Shown here in pieces: positions 1 to 7,241 of a stretch of DNA of 13,732 nt; the first letter of the stretch is position 1; each line of letters begins with the position of its first letter. The stretch is from an uncultured Ignavibacteriota bacterium (GTDB lineage: Bacteria > Bacteroidota > Ignavibacteria > Tepidaquicellales > Tepidaquicellaceae): NCBI GenBank assembly GCA_937915485.1, contig CALGII010000242.1, positions 1 through 13,732 on the forward strand. Direction: 5' to 3'. The translations under genes and the position numbers were made by a program. The notes under the pieces were generated by a model that had not been told where the DNA came from, ran no database searches, and saw nothing but the letters and a program-made list of their open reading frames with translations.

Positions 1-323
1 GGGTCCCAGTTCCAGAACGAACCCCAGTTGAACTTTGCCCAGAGCGAACCCGTCACGGTCGCGAGTATCGTGAAAAGAAATCCGACTTCAGCCGCGGACT
101 GAGCCTTCACGTCCTGAACGAGGTCTTTCTTTCTTAAATATTGTACCGAATATATCATGGACAGCAGGAATGAGAGCACCGCTATCCAAGACATTGGAAC
201 GTGCAGGTATATTATTCGAGCCTTGTCTCCGAGTCCGGGTATGAAAGGAATCGGAACAACCGTCGTGCCGATAAGCACGAGCGTTATCGAAACCAGAACA
301 ATTATTTTATATGCGTTGTTCAT
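1..323 (-). CDS. ccmC: CcmC/CcsA-type cytochrome c assembly (haem-handling) membrane protein, partial
   Basis: An open frame begins at the ATG read from 323 and runs off the left edge without a stop, giving 107 residues. It starts MNNAYKIIVLVSITLVLIG, a hydrophobic helix. It then shows RIIYLHVPMSW, matching the conserved (R)I(M/I)Y(V/I)HVP(x)xW segment of CcmC, whose histidine is a haem ligand in the family. A second hydrophobic helix and an SAAEVGFLF segment follow. The window ends inside WGSFWNWDP, the start of the tryptophan-rich WWD haem-binding motif of the CcmC/CcmF/CcsA superfamily. CcmC presents haem for covalent attachment to c-type cytochromes. The gene starts only 9 nt after the TPR lipoprotein stop, so the two are probably co-transcribed. 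A haem-attachment gene fits the large multihaem cluster to its right. CcmC is favoured over CcsA because of the spacing from HVP to WWD, but the C-terminal half is not visible. Confidence 0.88.
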   Translation of the reverse strand, partial: MNNAYKIIVLVSITLVLIGTTVVPIPFIPGLGDKARIIYLHVPMSWIAVLSFLLSMIYSVQYLRKKDLVQDVKAQSAAEVGFLFTILATVTGSLWAKFNWGSFWNWD

Positions 324-332
324 ACTGAAATT

Positions 333-803
333 TTAGTCGTTCGGAATTGGTCTGCCCATGCTTTCGTAAATCTCTTCAATCTGTTTCTTGTTCCTCTGCG
401 CTTCCGTGTTTTCGGGATCGAGTTCAAGAACTCTCTTGTAATGTTTCAGCGCGGGTCTGTATTTCTTTTTAGGGCTGAGGTTCGCTTCGAACATAAGGTA
501 ATTTCCCGCAGCCATATGCTTTGCAATAAGTTCTTTCTTTACACCGTTATCCTTCTTATAATTATTTTCGAAATCATACGCGCCTTTCGACAATTCGTCT
601 GCTTTAGGGTCAACGGCAGAATCGGGAGCCGCGTCCATATTACCCTGATTCATCTGGTCAGGCGGCATGTTGCCGTGAGGATTTGGCATGTTTTGCTGTA
701 CGGGCGGCATCGTCTTGTTATCCGAAACATTTTTCTTTTCTTCCATTTTCGAACAGCCCGCTATAAGCAGCGCGGATACCGACAATAAAATTAATTTCTT
801 CAT
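333..803 (-). CDS. Met/Asn/Pro-rich lipoprotein with a C-terminal TPR-like segment
   Basis: 156-residue predicted lipoprotein. The N-terminus MKKLILLSVSALLIAGC has a short positive region, a hydrophobic core and a lipobox (LIAGC, lipidated Cys17). A low-complexity stretch at about residues 33-60 is rich in Met, Asn, Pro and Gln, with several NMP and MPP motifs and one His. The C-terminal third (about 108-150) contains YRPALKHYKRVLELDPENTEA, a recognisable tetratricopeptide helix pair with the typical LDP..TEA turn. TPR proteins such as CcmH/NrfG act in cytochrome c maturation, and the ccmC-like gene starts 9 nt downstream, so an assembly role is plausible but unproven. The Met-rich linker could bind metal or be a flexible spacer. 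The roughly 180 bp upstream of the gene are AT-rich and must hold its promoter. I see no convincing -33/-7 pair there. Confidence 0.8.
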   Translation of the reverse strand: MKKLILLSVSALLIAGCSKMEEKKNVSDNKTMPPVQQNMPNPHGNMPPDQMNQGNMDAAPDSAVDPKADELSKGAYDFENNYKKDNGVKKELIAKHMAAGNYLMFEANLSPKKKYRPALKHYKRVLELDPENTEAQRNKKQIEEIYESMGRPIPND

Positions 804-982
804 TTAATATGCTTTTTTATTTAAACAATATACAAATTTTAGAATAAAAGTTTTCTACTAATTAATAACATAATCACGAATAAAAGCGTTTCATATAAAT
901 TGCTATTTTTTATGTATTTTATTAATCTCTTGCAAGGCTGGAAATCAATCGGAAAGCGGCAAAAAAACAGCCTTATACGAAG

Positions 983-1013
983 AAAAATCCCACCCCTTGC
1001 GGGATGGGATTTT
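983..1013 (-). terminator. Intrinsic terminator ending the multihaem operon
   Basis: Read on the minus strand, 1013-984 forms AAAATCCCA-TCCC, a GCAA tetraloop (GNRA type), then GGGG-TGGGATTTT. This is a 13-bp stem with a single G-T wobble, and the descending arm ends in a T-tract running to 983. It lies 13 nt past the stop codon of the 7-haem lipoprotein gene. The plus strand also forms a hairpin with one C-A mismatch and a four-T tail, so some bidirectional activity is possible. It separates the cytochrome operon from the TPR lipoprotein/ccmC unit. Confidence 0.9.
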
Positions 1014-1025
1014 CTCATAAAGATA

Positions 1026-1856
1026 TTAATGCATCGTGCTGAAATTTACTACTCCGTTTACGTGAAGGTTCTTATTTATTATAACACCGTTCGAATTAAT
1101 CACGCCGCCATGGCACAGATAGCAATTCTGATTCGTAGGATGCGTTCCGCCCGGCAGGGGATTTCCCGTCGTGGGATTGCCGTGACAGGTACCGCAGTAA
1201 ACCGAGTTCGGATTGTTGTGAACCGGAGCGGCATTCTGATTGCCGTTCTTGAAATTGCCGTGGCAATATGTTCCTGAACACGTCTGCGTATTCTTGTCCC
1301 ATTGCGGGTCCGGTGTTACGCCTTCGGTTGTCTTCTTCGCGAGGTCTCCGAACACTAAAGTCGCCTGTGTTTTCCCGTCCTTGATGATGTGGTTCGGGTC
1401 GGAGAATGACGACACGGGCAAATGGCATTCCTGACATTCGACCGGACGCGAATTGCGCAGCGCCGTATCGCTCACGAGATGCTGTTCGTGCGCGCCGACT
1501 CCGGGATCCGTATTAAGCAGTTTTCCTGAAATCGACTTAGGCGGGTAAATGTGCTCGCTGTTTCCGTGGCAGGTGTTGCAGGCTTCAGGTCCGCTTGTAT
1601 GACACGTTCTGCAGGATGCTCCAGTAGTTCCGCCGGAATAGTCAGCACCGTGACAGGACTTGCACTGCGCAAGGTTCCAGTTGTCGGCTCCGATAACCTT
1701 CCCGTGGAAATTTGAAGAAGCCTGACTAAGCCATCCTTCGCCGTGAAAATCCGGTGAAGGTGCAAGGACCAGGTCGTCTTTTACCTCGCTGCATCCGTAG
1801 ATGAAGCCGAAGATTGTAAGTATTATCAGCGAATAAAAAATAAATATTTTTTTCAT
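1026..1856 (-). CDS. 7-haem c-type cytochrome lipoprotein, CxxxxCH...CxxCH family
   Basis: 276-residue exported lipoprotein. MKKIFIFYSLIILTIFGFIYGC ends in a lipobox-like FIYGC, predicting lipidation at Cys22. Haem c motifs in order are CKSCH (65), CRTCH (82), CNTCH (93), CQECH (141), the expanded CX4CH motif CSGTYCH (193-199), CGTCH (221) and CYLCH (245), seven in total. The layout GAHEQHL, then a CQECH, then TCSGTYCHG, CGTCHGNP, GGTHP and a final CYLCHGG..LHVNG matches the domain first described in Geobacter sulfurreducens as CxxxxCH...CxxCH, whose members are often surface or outer-membrane associated. It is the last gene of the operon, starting 9 nt after the 14-haem gene and followed by a terminator. 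A terminal, possibly extracellular, electron-transfer role is inferred from the lipid anchor and the family. No catalytic signature was seen. Confidence 0.88.
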   Translation of the reverse strand: MKKIFIFYSLIILTIFGFIYGCSEVKDDLVLAPSPDFHGEGWLSQASSNFHGKVIGADNWNLAQCKSCHGADYSGGTTGASCRTCHTSGPEACNTCHGNSEHIYPPKSISGKLLNTDPGVGAHEQHLVSDTALRNSRPVECQECHLPVSSFSDPNHIIKDGKTQATLVFGDLAKKTTEGVTPDPQWDKNTQTCSGTYCHGNFKNGNQNAAPVHNNPNSVYCGTCHGNPTTGNPLPGGTHPTNQNCYLCHGGVINSNGVIINKNLHVNGVVNFSTMH

Positions 1857-1865
1857 ACTCTTTTT

Positions 1866-3128
1866 TTATTTAGTGTTTGTTCCGTGACAATAGCCGCAGA
1901 AGCCGACTCCCGCGACGCCGTCAGGTCTTGCATTTGCATCAGTGTGACAGGTATAGCACAACGATCCTTTTGTCTTATGCCAGTTCCCGTTTTCGTCGCT
2001 CATGAATCCCGATTCGTGAGTCTTCGGATTCGTACCTTTGATTCCGTCGTTGTCGAAATGGCACATAACACACGTCGGGTCGGCGCCGTTAACGCTGTGG
2101 CAGGATTCACACGACTCGATGTCGCGCTTCGCGAGCACCGCGTGCAGACCGCCCCCCGTGTTAACTCCGAAAGTCTTGAAATTCGGAAGCAGGTGGTTGT
2201 TCGGCATGAATCCGCTCTGAAGATTTCCCTTATCCTGATGGCAGGATGAACAGAATGCAACAGGGTCGTGACAGGTCTTGCATTCGAAACTCTTCTGCTT
2301 CGCGTCAAGGCCGTGCGTGAACTGGTAATTCAAATCGTGAACGGTCGTTAGTTTCTGAAGAGCCGTTCTGTCGGTTCTCGTCGCGAAATCTTTCGAATAG
2401 TACGGAGCGTAGAATTTGCCGTTCGCATTGTCGCCCTGATACTTCACGGGCTGATGGCACGCTTCGCAGAAATAGTTCGAATGGCACATCATGCAGTTGC
2501 TGTTCGTGTTTCCCGAAGTGGCGTCGTAAATTACCTTATGCTCGTTAAGAAAGTTCTTGTTCAGATGATCGGAAGGTTTAAGGCTTGTAAGGTTCGTATG
2601 ACAAGCCTCGCAGTTGTTCACCTGCTTTTTTCCGTCGTGGCACCCGTAACACGTTTCCATCTTCGGGAATCCGCCGTTCGGCGCTTCGGACGAATATTTC
2701 ACGTTCTGTATTCCCGTATGGCAGACGTTGCAGTCGATATTCTGAGAGAGATGGTTCTTGTGCGCGAAAATTAATTCACGGTCGGTTCGCGTGAATCTCT
2801 TGAACGTGCTGGCGTAATGGCAGAAGTTGCAATTCTTCTGATCGTTTACGTCGTGGCAGGTCGCGCAGTCCTTTTTCGCGGGCATCAGATTGTCAGTGCC
2901 TTTAACAGACTCGTAAACGCCCTTGTGACAGTCCTTGCAGGCGAGGCTCGCATCCTTGACGTGAAGCGAGTGGTTGAACTTCACGACATCCTTGTTGTCG
3001 GCAGCGTACAGTGTTTCGGATTTTCCGAATACCCCTGTCAAACTCTTATTCTTGGAAACATAAGCCGTCAAGGTAACAAACAGCAGCGCGCACCCTAAAA
3101 ACACTATGTAGAATTTTTTTAAATTCAT
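1866..3128 (-). CDS. 14-haem exported c-type cytochrome (cytochrome c3/c7-like repeats)
   Basis: 420-residue protein with an N-terminal hydrophobic segment (about 7-24) after MNLKK. This is either a cleaved signal peptide or an uncleaved anchor; no clean cleavage site is obvious, and the internal LGC is a poor lipobox. It carries 14 CXXCH motifs: CKDCH, CATCH, CNFCH, CNVCH, CYGCH, CEACH, CMMCH, CEACH, CKTCH, CSSCH, CESCH, CVMCH, CYTCH and CGYCH. Several are preceded by F.H..H patterns (FNHSLH before CKDCH, FAHKNH before CNVCH), the distal-histidine arrangement of class III c3/c7 cytochromes. Bis-His low-potential haems are therefore expected. It begins 34 nt after the beta-barrel gene and ends 9 nt before the 7-haem lipoprotein. 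This placement suggests it is the cytochrome that partners the barrel. Whether it sits inside the barrel, in the periplasm or outside cannot be told from sequence. Confidence 0.9.
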   Translation of the reverse strand: MNLKKFYIVFLGCALLFVTLTAYVSKNKSLTGVFGKSETLYAADNKDVVKFNHSLHVKDASLACKDCHKGVYESVKGTDNLMPAKKDCATCHDVNDQKNCNFCHYASTFKRFTRTDRELIFAHKNHLSQNIDCNVCHTGIQNVKYSSEAPNGGFPKMETCYGCHDGKKQVNNCEACHTNLTSLKPSDHLNKNFLNEHKVIYDATSGNTNSNCMMCHSNYFCEACHQPVKYQGDNANGKFYAPYYSKDFATRTDRTALQKLTTVHDLNYQFTHGLDAKQKSFECKTCHDPVAFCSSCHQDKGNLQSGFMPNNHLLPNFKTFGVNTGGGLHAVLAKRDIESCESCHSVNGADPTCVMCHFDNDGIKGTNPKTHESGFMSDENGNWHKTKGSLCYTCHTDANARPDGVAGVGFCGYCHGTNTK

Positions 3129-3162
3129 GATTTCAATTTTTGATTTTGCTTATGCTGATTTA

Positions 3163-4479
3163 TTAGAATTTTGTAAATAACCAGTAATTGAACCCTAACA
3201 TGAACCTCGTGTCGAATTTGTAGATTTCATTCGTTATGAACTGTCCCTGCGCATCGATAGAGAGTTTTGGAATGGGTCTGTATGTAAGTCCGAGCATTCC
3301 TCCGAACACATCTGTTTTTTCGATGTTCTCGTTTCCCAGATTGTATCTCGAGTAGTTCAGGCTTGACGATAGAATCAGAAGCGATTTAATCATTTCCTTG
3401 TTGAAGTAAGCGTAAACGCCTTCCGATTCGCCCGCGTAGCCCGTGTATTTTGTAATGCCCAGTCCGTACCACTGGCTTGAAGCGCCTAACTGGAATTTCA
3501 GCGAGTTGTCGTTTTCATAGAACACTCCGCCGAATCTTCCGTAAACATTAAGATTCGTTCCTAATAAATCCGCCGTGTAATCAAGACCGCCTTCGACTTC
3601 CTGATATTTCTTGTGTTCGAAAACCCAGAAAATCGTGTTGTAGGCAATTTGCGGCTCCCTGTAGAAATATCCCGCGGAGAATTTCCACTTGTTATTGAGC
3701 GCTATGCTCGCGTTGAATTCTCCCCTCTGAAATTTCATCCGGTTAAAATCGTAATATGCCTTCGCGTAAAAATTGTGTTTCTTCATCAATCTGTACGCGA
3801 GATCAAGTCCTCCGTACTGCTCCGCTTTTGATTCGGTCTCGATGTAAACCACTTTCGGCTGAAATATCTCATCGGCTCTGAGCGTGTAATACGGGTCAAG
3901 AGCCCTTCTCTTCATCGCGTAACTTAACCCGACGGTGAGGTCCTTTACACCGTAGAACTTGAATTGACCACCGGCGAGAAAATTATCCGTGAGTTTGTAC
4001 TTGTAACCGCTGAAGTCGTATTCGAGCGGCGTGAGATACCCTCCGTAAGCGGTAATTTGATATTCTTTTTTCTGCCCGAGTTTCAGTTTGAAATTCGCGC
4101 CTTCTATCGTGCCTCTGCCCGAACCGGCTGAAACGTATTGCCTGCCGAGTTTCACGTCGAGAGCATTAAAGAGATTCGTTCCCTTGATGTAAGCATCATA
4201 AAACCGGTAAGAGAAACCTCTTCCGACTTTCTTGATTACATCCTCATCGGTCTGAATGAATGAACTTACCGTCCATTTACCGAAATTCAGGTCGAAGGAG
4301 AGATTCTGGTAGCCTCTCAGATGTGTTGTGTATTCTGCATCTGTTCCTTGCAGGGGAACCGCATCGAGTCTTTTCCAGGTGTAGAAATAGTTGTTCAACC
4401 TCAGGTTTAATGTCTGAGCAAGACCCGACAACTGTACGGCAAAAAACAGAACTGCTGTAAGTAGAATAAACTTCCTCAT
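3163..4479 (-). CDS. Outer-membrane beta-barrel (porin-like), candidate partner of the multihaem cytochromes
   Basis: 438-residue protein with a clear signal peptide (MRKFILLTAVLFFAVQLSGLAQ, cleavage near residue 21-22). It then shows alternating aromatic/polar beta-strand sequence throughout: many Tyr, Phe and Gly, short turns with Asp/Asn, and strands such as LNVYGRFGGVFYEN and LSIDAQGQFITNE. It ends with WLFTKF, a C-terminal Phe typical of BAM-inserted barrels. There are no haem motifs. A VKLGRQY...G.IEGANFKLKLG segment (about 110-135) resembles porins in general, but I do not recognise a specific family and see no MtrB or OmbB signature. It lies between a c554-type cytochrome and the 14-haem cytochrome, so by analogy with porin-cytochrome conduits it may form the outer-membrane sheath for electron transfer. 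An ordinary porin for a soluble substrate is the alternative. Confidence 0.83.
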   Translation of the reverse strand: MRKFILLTAVLFFAVQLSGLAQTLNLRLNNYFYTWKRLDAVPLQGTDAEYTTHLRGYQNLSFDLNFGKWTVSSFIQTDEDVIKKVGRGFSYRFYDAYIKGTNLFNALDVKLGRQYVSAGSGRGTIEGANFKLKLGQKKEYQITAYGGYLTPLEYDFSGYKYKLTDNFLAGGQFKFYGVKDLTVGLSYAMKRRALDPYYTLRADEIFQPKVVYIETESKAEQYGGLDLAYRLMKKHNFYAKAYYDFNRMKFQRGEFNASIALNNKWKFSAGYFYREPQIAYNTIFWVFEHKKYQEVEGGLDYTADLLGTNLNVYGRFGGVFYENDNSLKFQLGASSQWYGLGITKYTGYAGESEGVYAYFNKEMIKSLLILSSSLNYSRYNLGNENIEKTDVFGGMLGLTYRPIPKLSIDAQGQFITNEIYKFDTRFMLGFNYWLFTKF

Positions 4480-4519
4480 AGTTTGAAGTATTATTATAAA
4501 AAGATTTCTTCAAAATGTC

Positions 4520-4551
4520 ACCGGGGGTCCGCCTAATAGCGGAACCCCGGT
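4520..4551 (-). other. Strong GC-rich hairpin between the c554 and porin genes
   Basis: On the minus strand the arms at 4551-4539 and 4532-4520 (ACCGGGGTTCCGC and GCGGACCCCCGGT) pair over 13 positions with one T-C mismatch around a six-base loop. The hairpin starts 14 nt after the c554 stop and lies 40 nt before the porin start. Downstream sequence (GACATTTTG) has only a short T run displaced from the stem, so full termination is unlikely. Partial attenuation or protection of the upstream mRNA's 3' end is more plausible and would set different expression for the cytochromes and the barrel. It is GC-rich in an otherwise AT-rich gap. Confidence 0.65.
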
Positions 4552-4565
4552 AAGAAAAATCACGT

Positions 4566-5129
4566 TCAGGGTTTCTTGTGCTGAATTTTCGCCCAGGCTT
4601 CATCGAACTTAAATTCCTTGAATGTCGGGCTTTCTGAATTATGACAGCCTGTGCAGAAAGCAGCGATATCAGACGGAACATTCAATCCGTTCTCGATGGC
4701 TTTCTGCTTGTCTTTCATAATTGACATTGCTTTGTACTCTGAACCCGCTCCGTGGCAGGATTCGCACTGGACGCCCTGCGTCTTGTCGAATGTTTCCGAC
4801 AATTCGGAAGGATCTATATCCTTGCCGAGCACGTGACATTTGATGCACGCGGGAGTTTCGCTCGCTTTCGAACTGAAACCCTTGTCCTTCGCTATCTTAT
4901 CCGCTTCGGGTGTTTCGAGAGTTTTCCATGCTGAAGAATGCTTGGAATTTTGCCAGATGTCAAGTTGCTTGCCCTGAGCATCGGACTTGTGACAGGCACC
5001 GGCGCACTTGTTGGCTCCGATATACAAGAATTTACCGGAAGTGTGCGACTGTAAATTTGATGATAAGGATACTATAAATATTCCTACCAGCAAAAATAAA
5101 CCTGCTTTCAAATAAAGATTCTTTTTCAT
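4566..5129 (-). CDS. Tetrahaem cytochrome c, cytochrome c554 family, with an unusual CX3CH motif
   Basis: 187-residue exported protein. After MKKNLYLK comes a hydrophobic signal segment (about 9-24). The mature part begins KFLYIGANKCAGACHKSD and continues with DIWQNSKHSSAWKTL. The pattern YxGxxxC..CHk...W..SkH..A...L is the N-terminal signature of the cytochrome c554 family. Haem motifs are CAGACH (42-47, three residues between the cysteines instead of two), CIKCH (95), CESCH (122) and CTGCH (159). H64 of SKHSSAW is a candidate axial ligand. Such small periplasmic tetrahaem proteins commonly shuttle electrons between membrane-bound and outer-membrane cytochromes. It sits 62 nt after the 18-haem gene and upstream of the barrel gene, fitting a periplasmic carrier. 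The upstream AAAAAAAGAGAC gives a modest ribosome-binding site for the chosen ATG. Confidence 0.88.
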   Translation of the reverse strand: MKKNLYLKAGLFLLVGIFIVSLSSNLQSHTSGKFLYIGANKCAGACHKSDAQGKQLDIWQNSKHSSAWKTLETPEADKIAKDKGFSSKASETPACIKCHVLGKDIDPSELSETFDKTQGVQCESCHGAGSEYKAMSIMKDKQKAIENGLNVPSDIAAFCTGCHNSESPTFKEFKFDEAWAKIQHKKP

Positions 5130-5191
5130 GTCTCTTTTTTTGTTTAGGTTTATGAAATATATATATTTTTTTTCAATTATACATCATTATA

Positions 5192-7213
5192 TTACTTGCC
5201 CAACTTCTTCTTTTTTTCGGAAAGCAAAGTTGAGAGCAAGTCGTAGTTATGAACGTACAGGCTCGGGTACGAATTCAGCCTTTTTATGAGCGATTTCGCG
5301 TCATTTCCCGCATTTCCGTCGCCGTTTAGTTCAGTACTGTTTTTACTTAAAATTTCGTTAAGAGTTCCTGAAAGTTTCCGTATGTCTTCCTTCCAGTCAA
5401 TCATCATTTTTGAATATTCCGCGTCGTGGCATTTAGCGCATATTTTCTCGTTAGGTTTCACCAGATTGCCTTTTTCCGTATGGCAGTCGACACAGCCGAC
5501 TCCGCCCGTCTTCATAATATCGGGTGAATTTTTTCCTTCGAATGTTCCGTTATAAACCTGCGTCTGTATCGAATGGCACTTGGCGCAGGTTTCATTAGTT
5601 TTCGCATCGGTATGATGGCAGGAATTACACGTATTAAACGAAATAATCAGTTCGCCGTGTTTCTTGTCGTTCGAATGGCACTTATTGCACTGTACGTGCT
5701 GTTTGACGATATGAACATTATGAGAAAATTGCTTTCCGAAAATTGTCTTGCTTATTTCCTGTATGCCTGCGTGGCAATTGTAACACTCATTTGGGACGAA
5801 TGCGTCATTGGGTTTGAAATCGGGAAGTTTTTGAGTAGATCCGGTCATCGTTAAAGCGTCTTTCATCAGTCCGTAACTTCCAACAAGAAGTTTATCGGCG
5901 AACTGTATGTTATGCACGCTCTTGCCGAGTTCCACTATTCTGATGTTATGCTGCGCCTCGTCAAGTTTAACGAGCGCTTCGTTCTTCTTCACGCTTCCGG
6001 AACTTTCAATAATTCTTTTTGCTGTCCCGTAAATTGATTTTATCTGCGCGAGCCTCTTTATCGTTGATTGTTCCCATTGTCCGATTAAATTCCCGTAGCC
6101 CTTTCCGTGGCACTGGTCGCAAGCGTCTTTCCTTGCTTTAAGCGTCGTGATATCCTTTTTATCAGTTTCGTGCATCGAATGGCATCCCTTACAACTTATT
6201 CCGCTCTGGTACATCGAACTCGGAGTGTTCTCGGTGTTTTTGCCGTTTACTCCGGTGTATAAATCTACCTGCGGATTGTGGCTGTTCTCGTGACAACTCT
6301 TGCAGTCGGGCGACGCGCCTGCCTGAAGTTTTTGAATCTTATGCTCAATCGGTGAATGACAGTAAATACACGTCATGCTGTGTTTCTGTATGTGCGTCGT
6401 ATGCATGAATTCGACCTCGGGATACCGGTCAAGTTTTTCCGTCTCGAAATGACACTGGAAACACCTTTCCTTGCCGACGTCCCCGTTACCCGATACAACG
6501 TTGTTGTGGCAATTCCCGCAGTCGATGTTTCTCTCCACGACTGTCATGTGATTGTACCGCATACCCGCCAACTGGTCCTTCGGCTTGCTCTGAAGGTTGT
6601 GGCACGTGTTGCAGTTTGAGAGTTTATCGAATTTGTGTTCAGGGTCGTCCGATTTTTTAAAATGACAATTGAAACAGGTTGTATAAGTAACCTGCATGTG
6701 AGAACCCTGCACGATTTGAGAATGGCAACTCGTGCATTTCAATTTCTTGCCTCTTTTGAGTTCCTGCAGATGATGTTTGTGATTGAATTGAATACCTTTC
6801 GTGAAATAGACACTGTCCTGAAATGCCTGATTTTCATGGCATCCGGAACGCGTGCACGTGTTATCGGGAATGTCAGCCCAGGGTTTTCTTTTCTTGTATG
6901 TGCTTGACATATAATTCACTATCTGCACGAGACCGTTGAGTTTTCCCTTTATCTTACCTTCGAGTCCCGGCTCGAAATGACATTGAACGCACTCGACCTT
7001 ATTGTGCGTGGAAGTCTTCCAACTCTGATAGAACGGTTCCATATAATGGCACGTAGGACAGAACGAAGGTCTGGAAGTGTACTCGGCTGATACAGCGAGC
7101 AATATCACGAGCACGCCGAACCACAGACCCGTAAAGAGCAGGAATCGCCTGTAACCTCTTACCTTAGGAAAAAAACGCTTCCGTTTCTTAACGCTTACGT
7201 TATTTTCTTCCAT
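5192..7213 (-). CDS. 18-haem membrane-anchored cytochrome c with NapC/NrfH-type N-terminus
   Basis: 673 residues. A basic N-terminus precedes one transmembrane helix (about 24-45), then RPSFCPTCHYMEPFYQSW. The CXXCHxM pattern at 52-58 matches haem 1 of NrfH/NapC quinol dehydrogenases, where that Met is the axial ligand. H70, CVQCH (75) and an expanded CX4CH motif, CTRSGCH (120-126), follow. Fifteen more CXXCH motifs run to CAKCH at 592, giving 17 CXXCH plus one CX4CH. Two helical, haem-free stretches (about 375-455 and 600-670) each contain a VHN...LL motif and each follow a CXXCH-x2-Y...W segment, revealing an internal duplication. The likely role is quinol oxidation and electron relay from the inner membrane far into the periplasm. 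It lies 28 nt after the cytochrome b gene. The quinol-oxidising role rests on the N-terminal NapC similarity; a purely relaying role is possible. Confidence 0.88.
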   Translation of the reverse strand: MEENNVSVKKRKRFFPKVRGYRRFLLFTGLWFGVLVILLAVSAEYTSRPSFCPTCHYMEPFYQSWKTSTHNKVECVQCHFEPGLEGKIKGKLNGLVQIVNYMSSTYKKRKPWADIPDNTCTRSGCHENQAFQDSVYFTKGIQFNHKHHLQELKRGKKLKCTSCHSQIVQGSHMQVTYTTCFNCHFKKSDDPEHKFDKLSNCNTCHNLQSKPKDQLAGMRYNHMTVVERNIDCGNCHNNVVSGNGDVGKERCFQCHFETEKLDRYPEVEFMHTTHIQKHSMTCIYCHSPIEHKIQKLQAGASPDCKSCHENSHNPQVDLYTGVNGKNTENTPSSMYQSGISCKGCHSMHETDKKDITTLKARKDACDQCHGKGYGNLIGQWEQSTIKRLAQIKSIYGTAKRIIESSGSVKKNEALVKLDEAQHNIRIVELGKSVHNIQFADKLLVGSYGLMKDALTMTGSTQKLPDFKPNDAFVPNECYNCHAGIQEISKTIFGKQFSHNVHIVKQHVQCNKCHSNDKKHGELIISFNTCNSCHHTDAKTNETCAKCHSIQTQVYNGTFEGKNSPDIMKTGGVGCVDCHTEKGNLVKPNEKICAKCHDAEYSKMMIDWKEDIRKLSGTLNEILSKNSTELNGDGNAGNDAKSLIKRLNSYPSLYVHNYDLLSTLLSEKKKKLGK

Positions 7214-7241
7214 AGGATTTTTGAGTTATGTTAGTATAAAT

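Noticed and set aside
5130..5191. Internal promoter in the AT-rich gap before the c554 gene
   Set aside because: The TATATATATATT run is suggestive, but there is no paired upstream element and the gap is short. Nothing supports it beyond AT richness.
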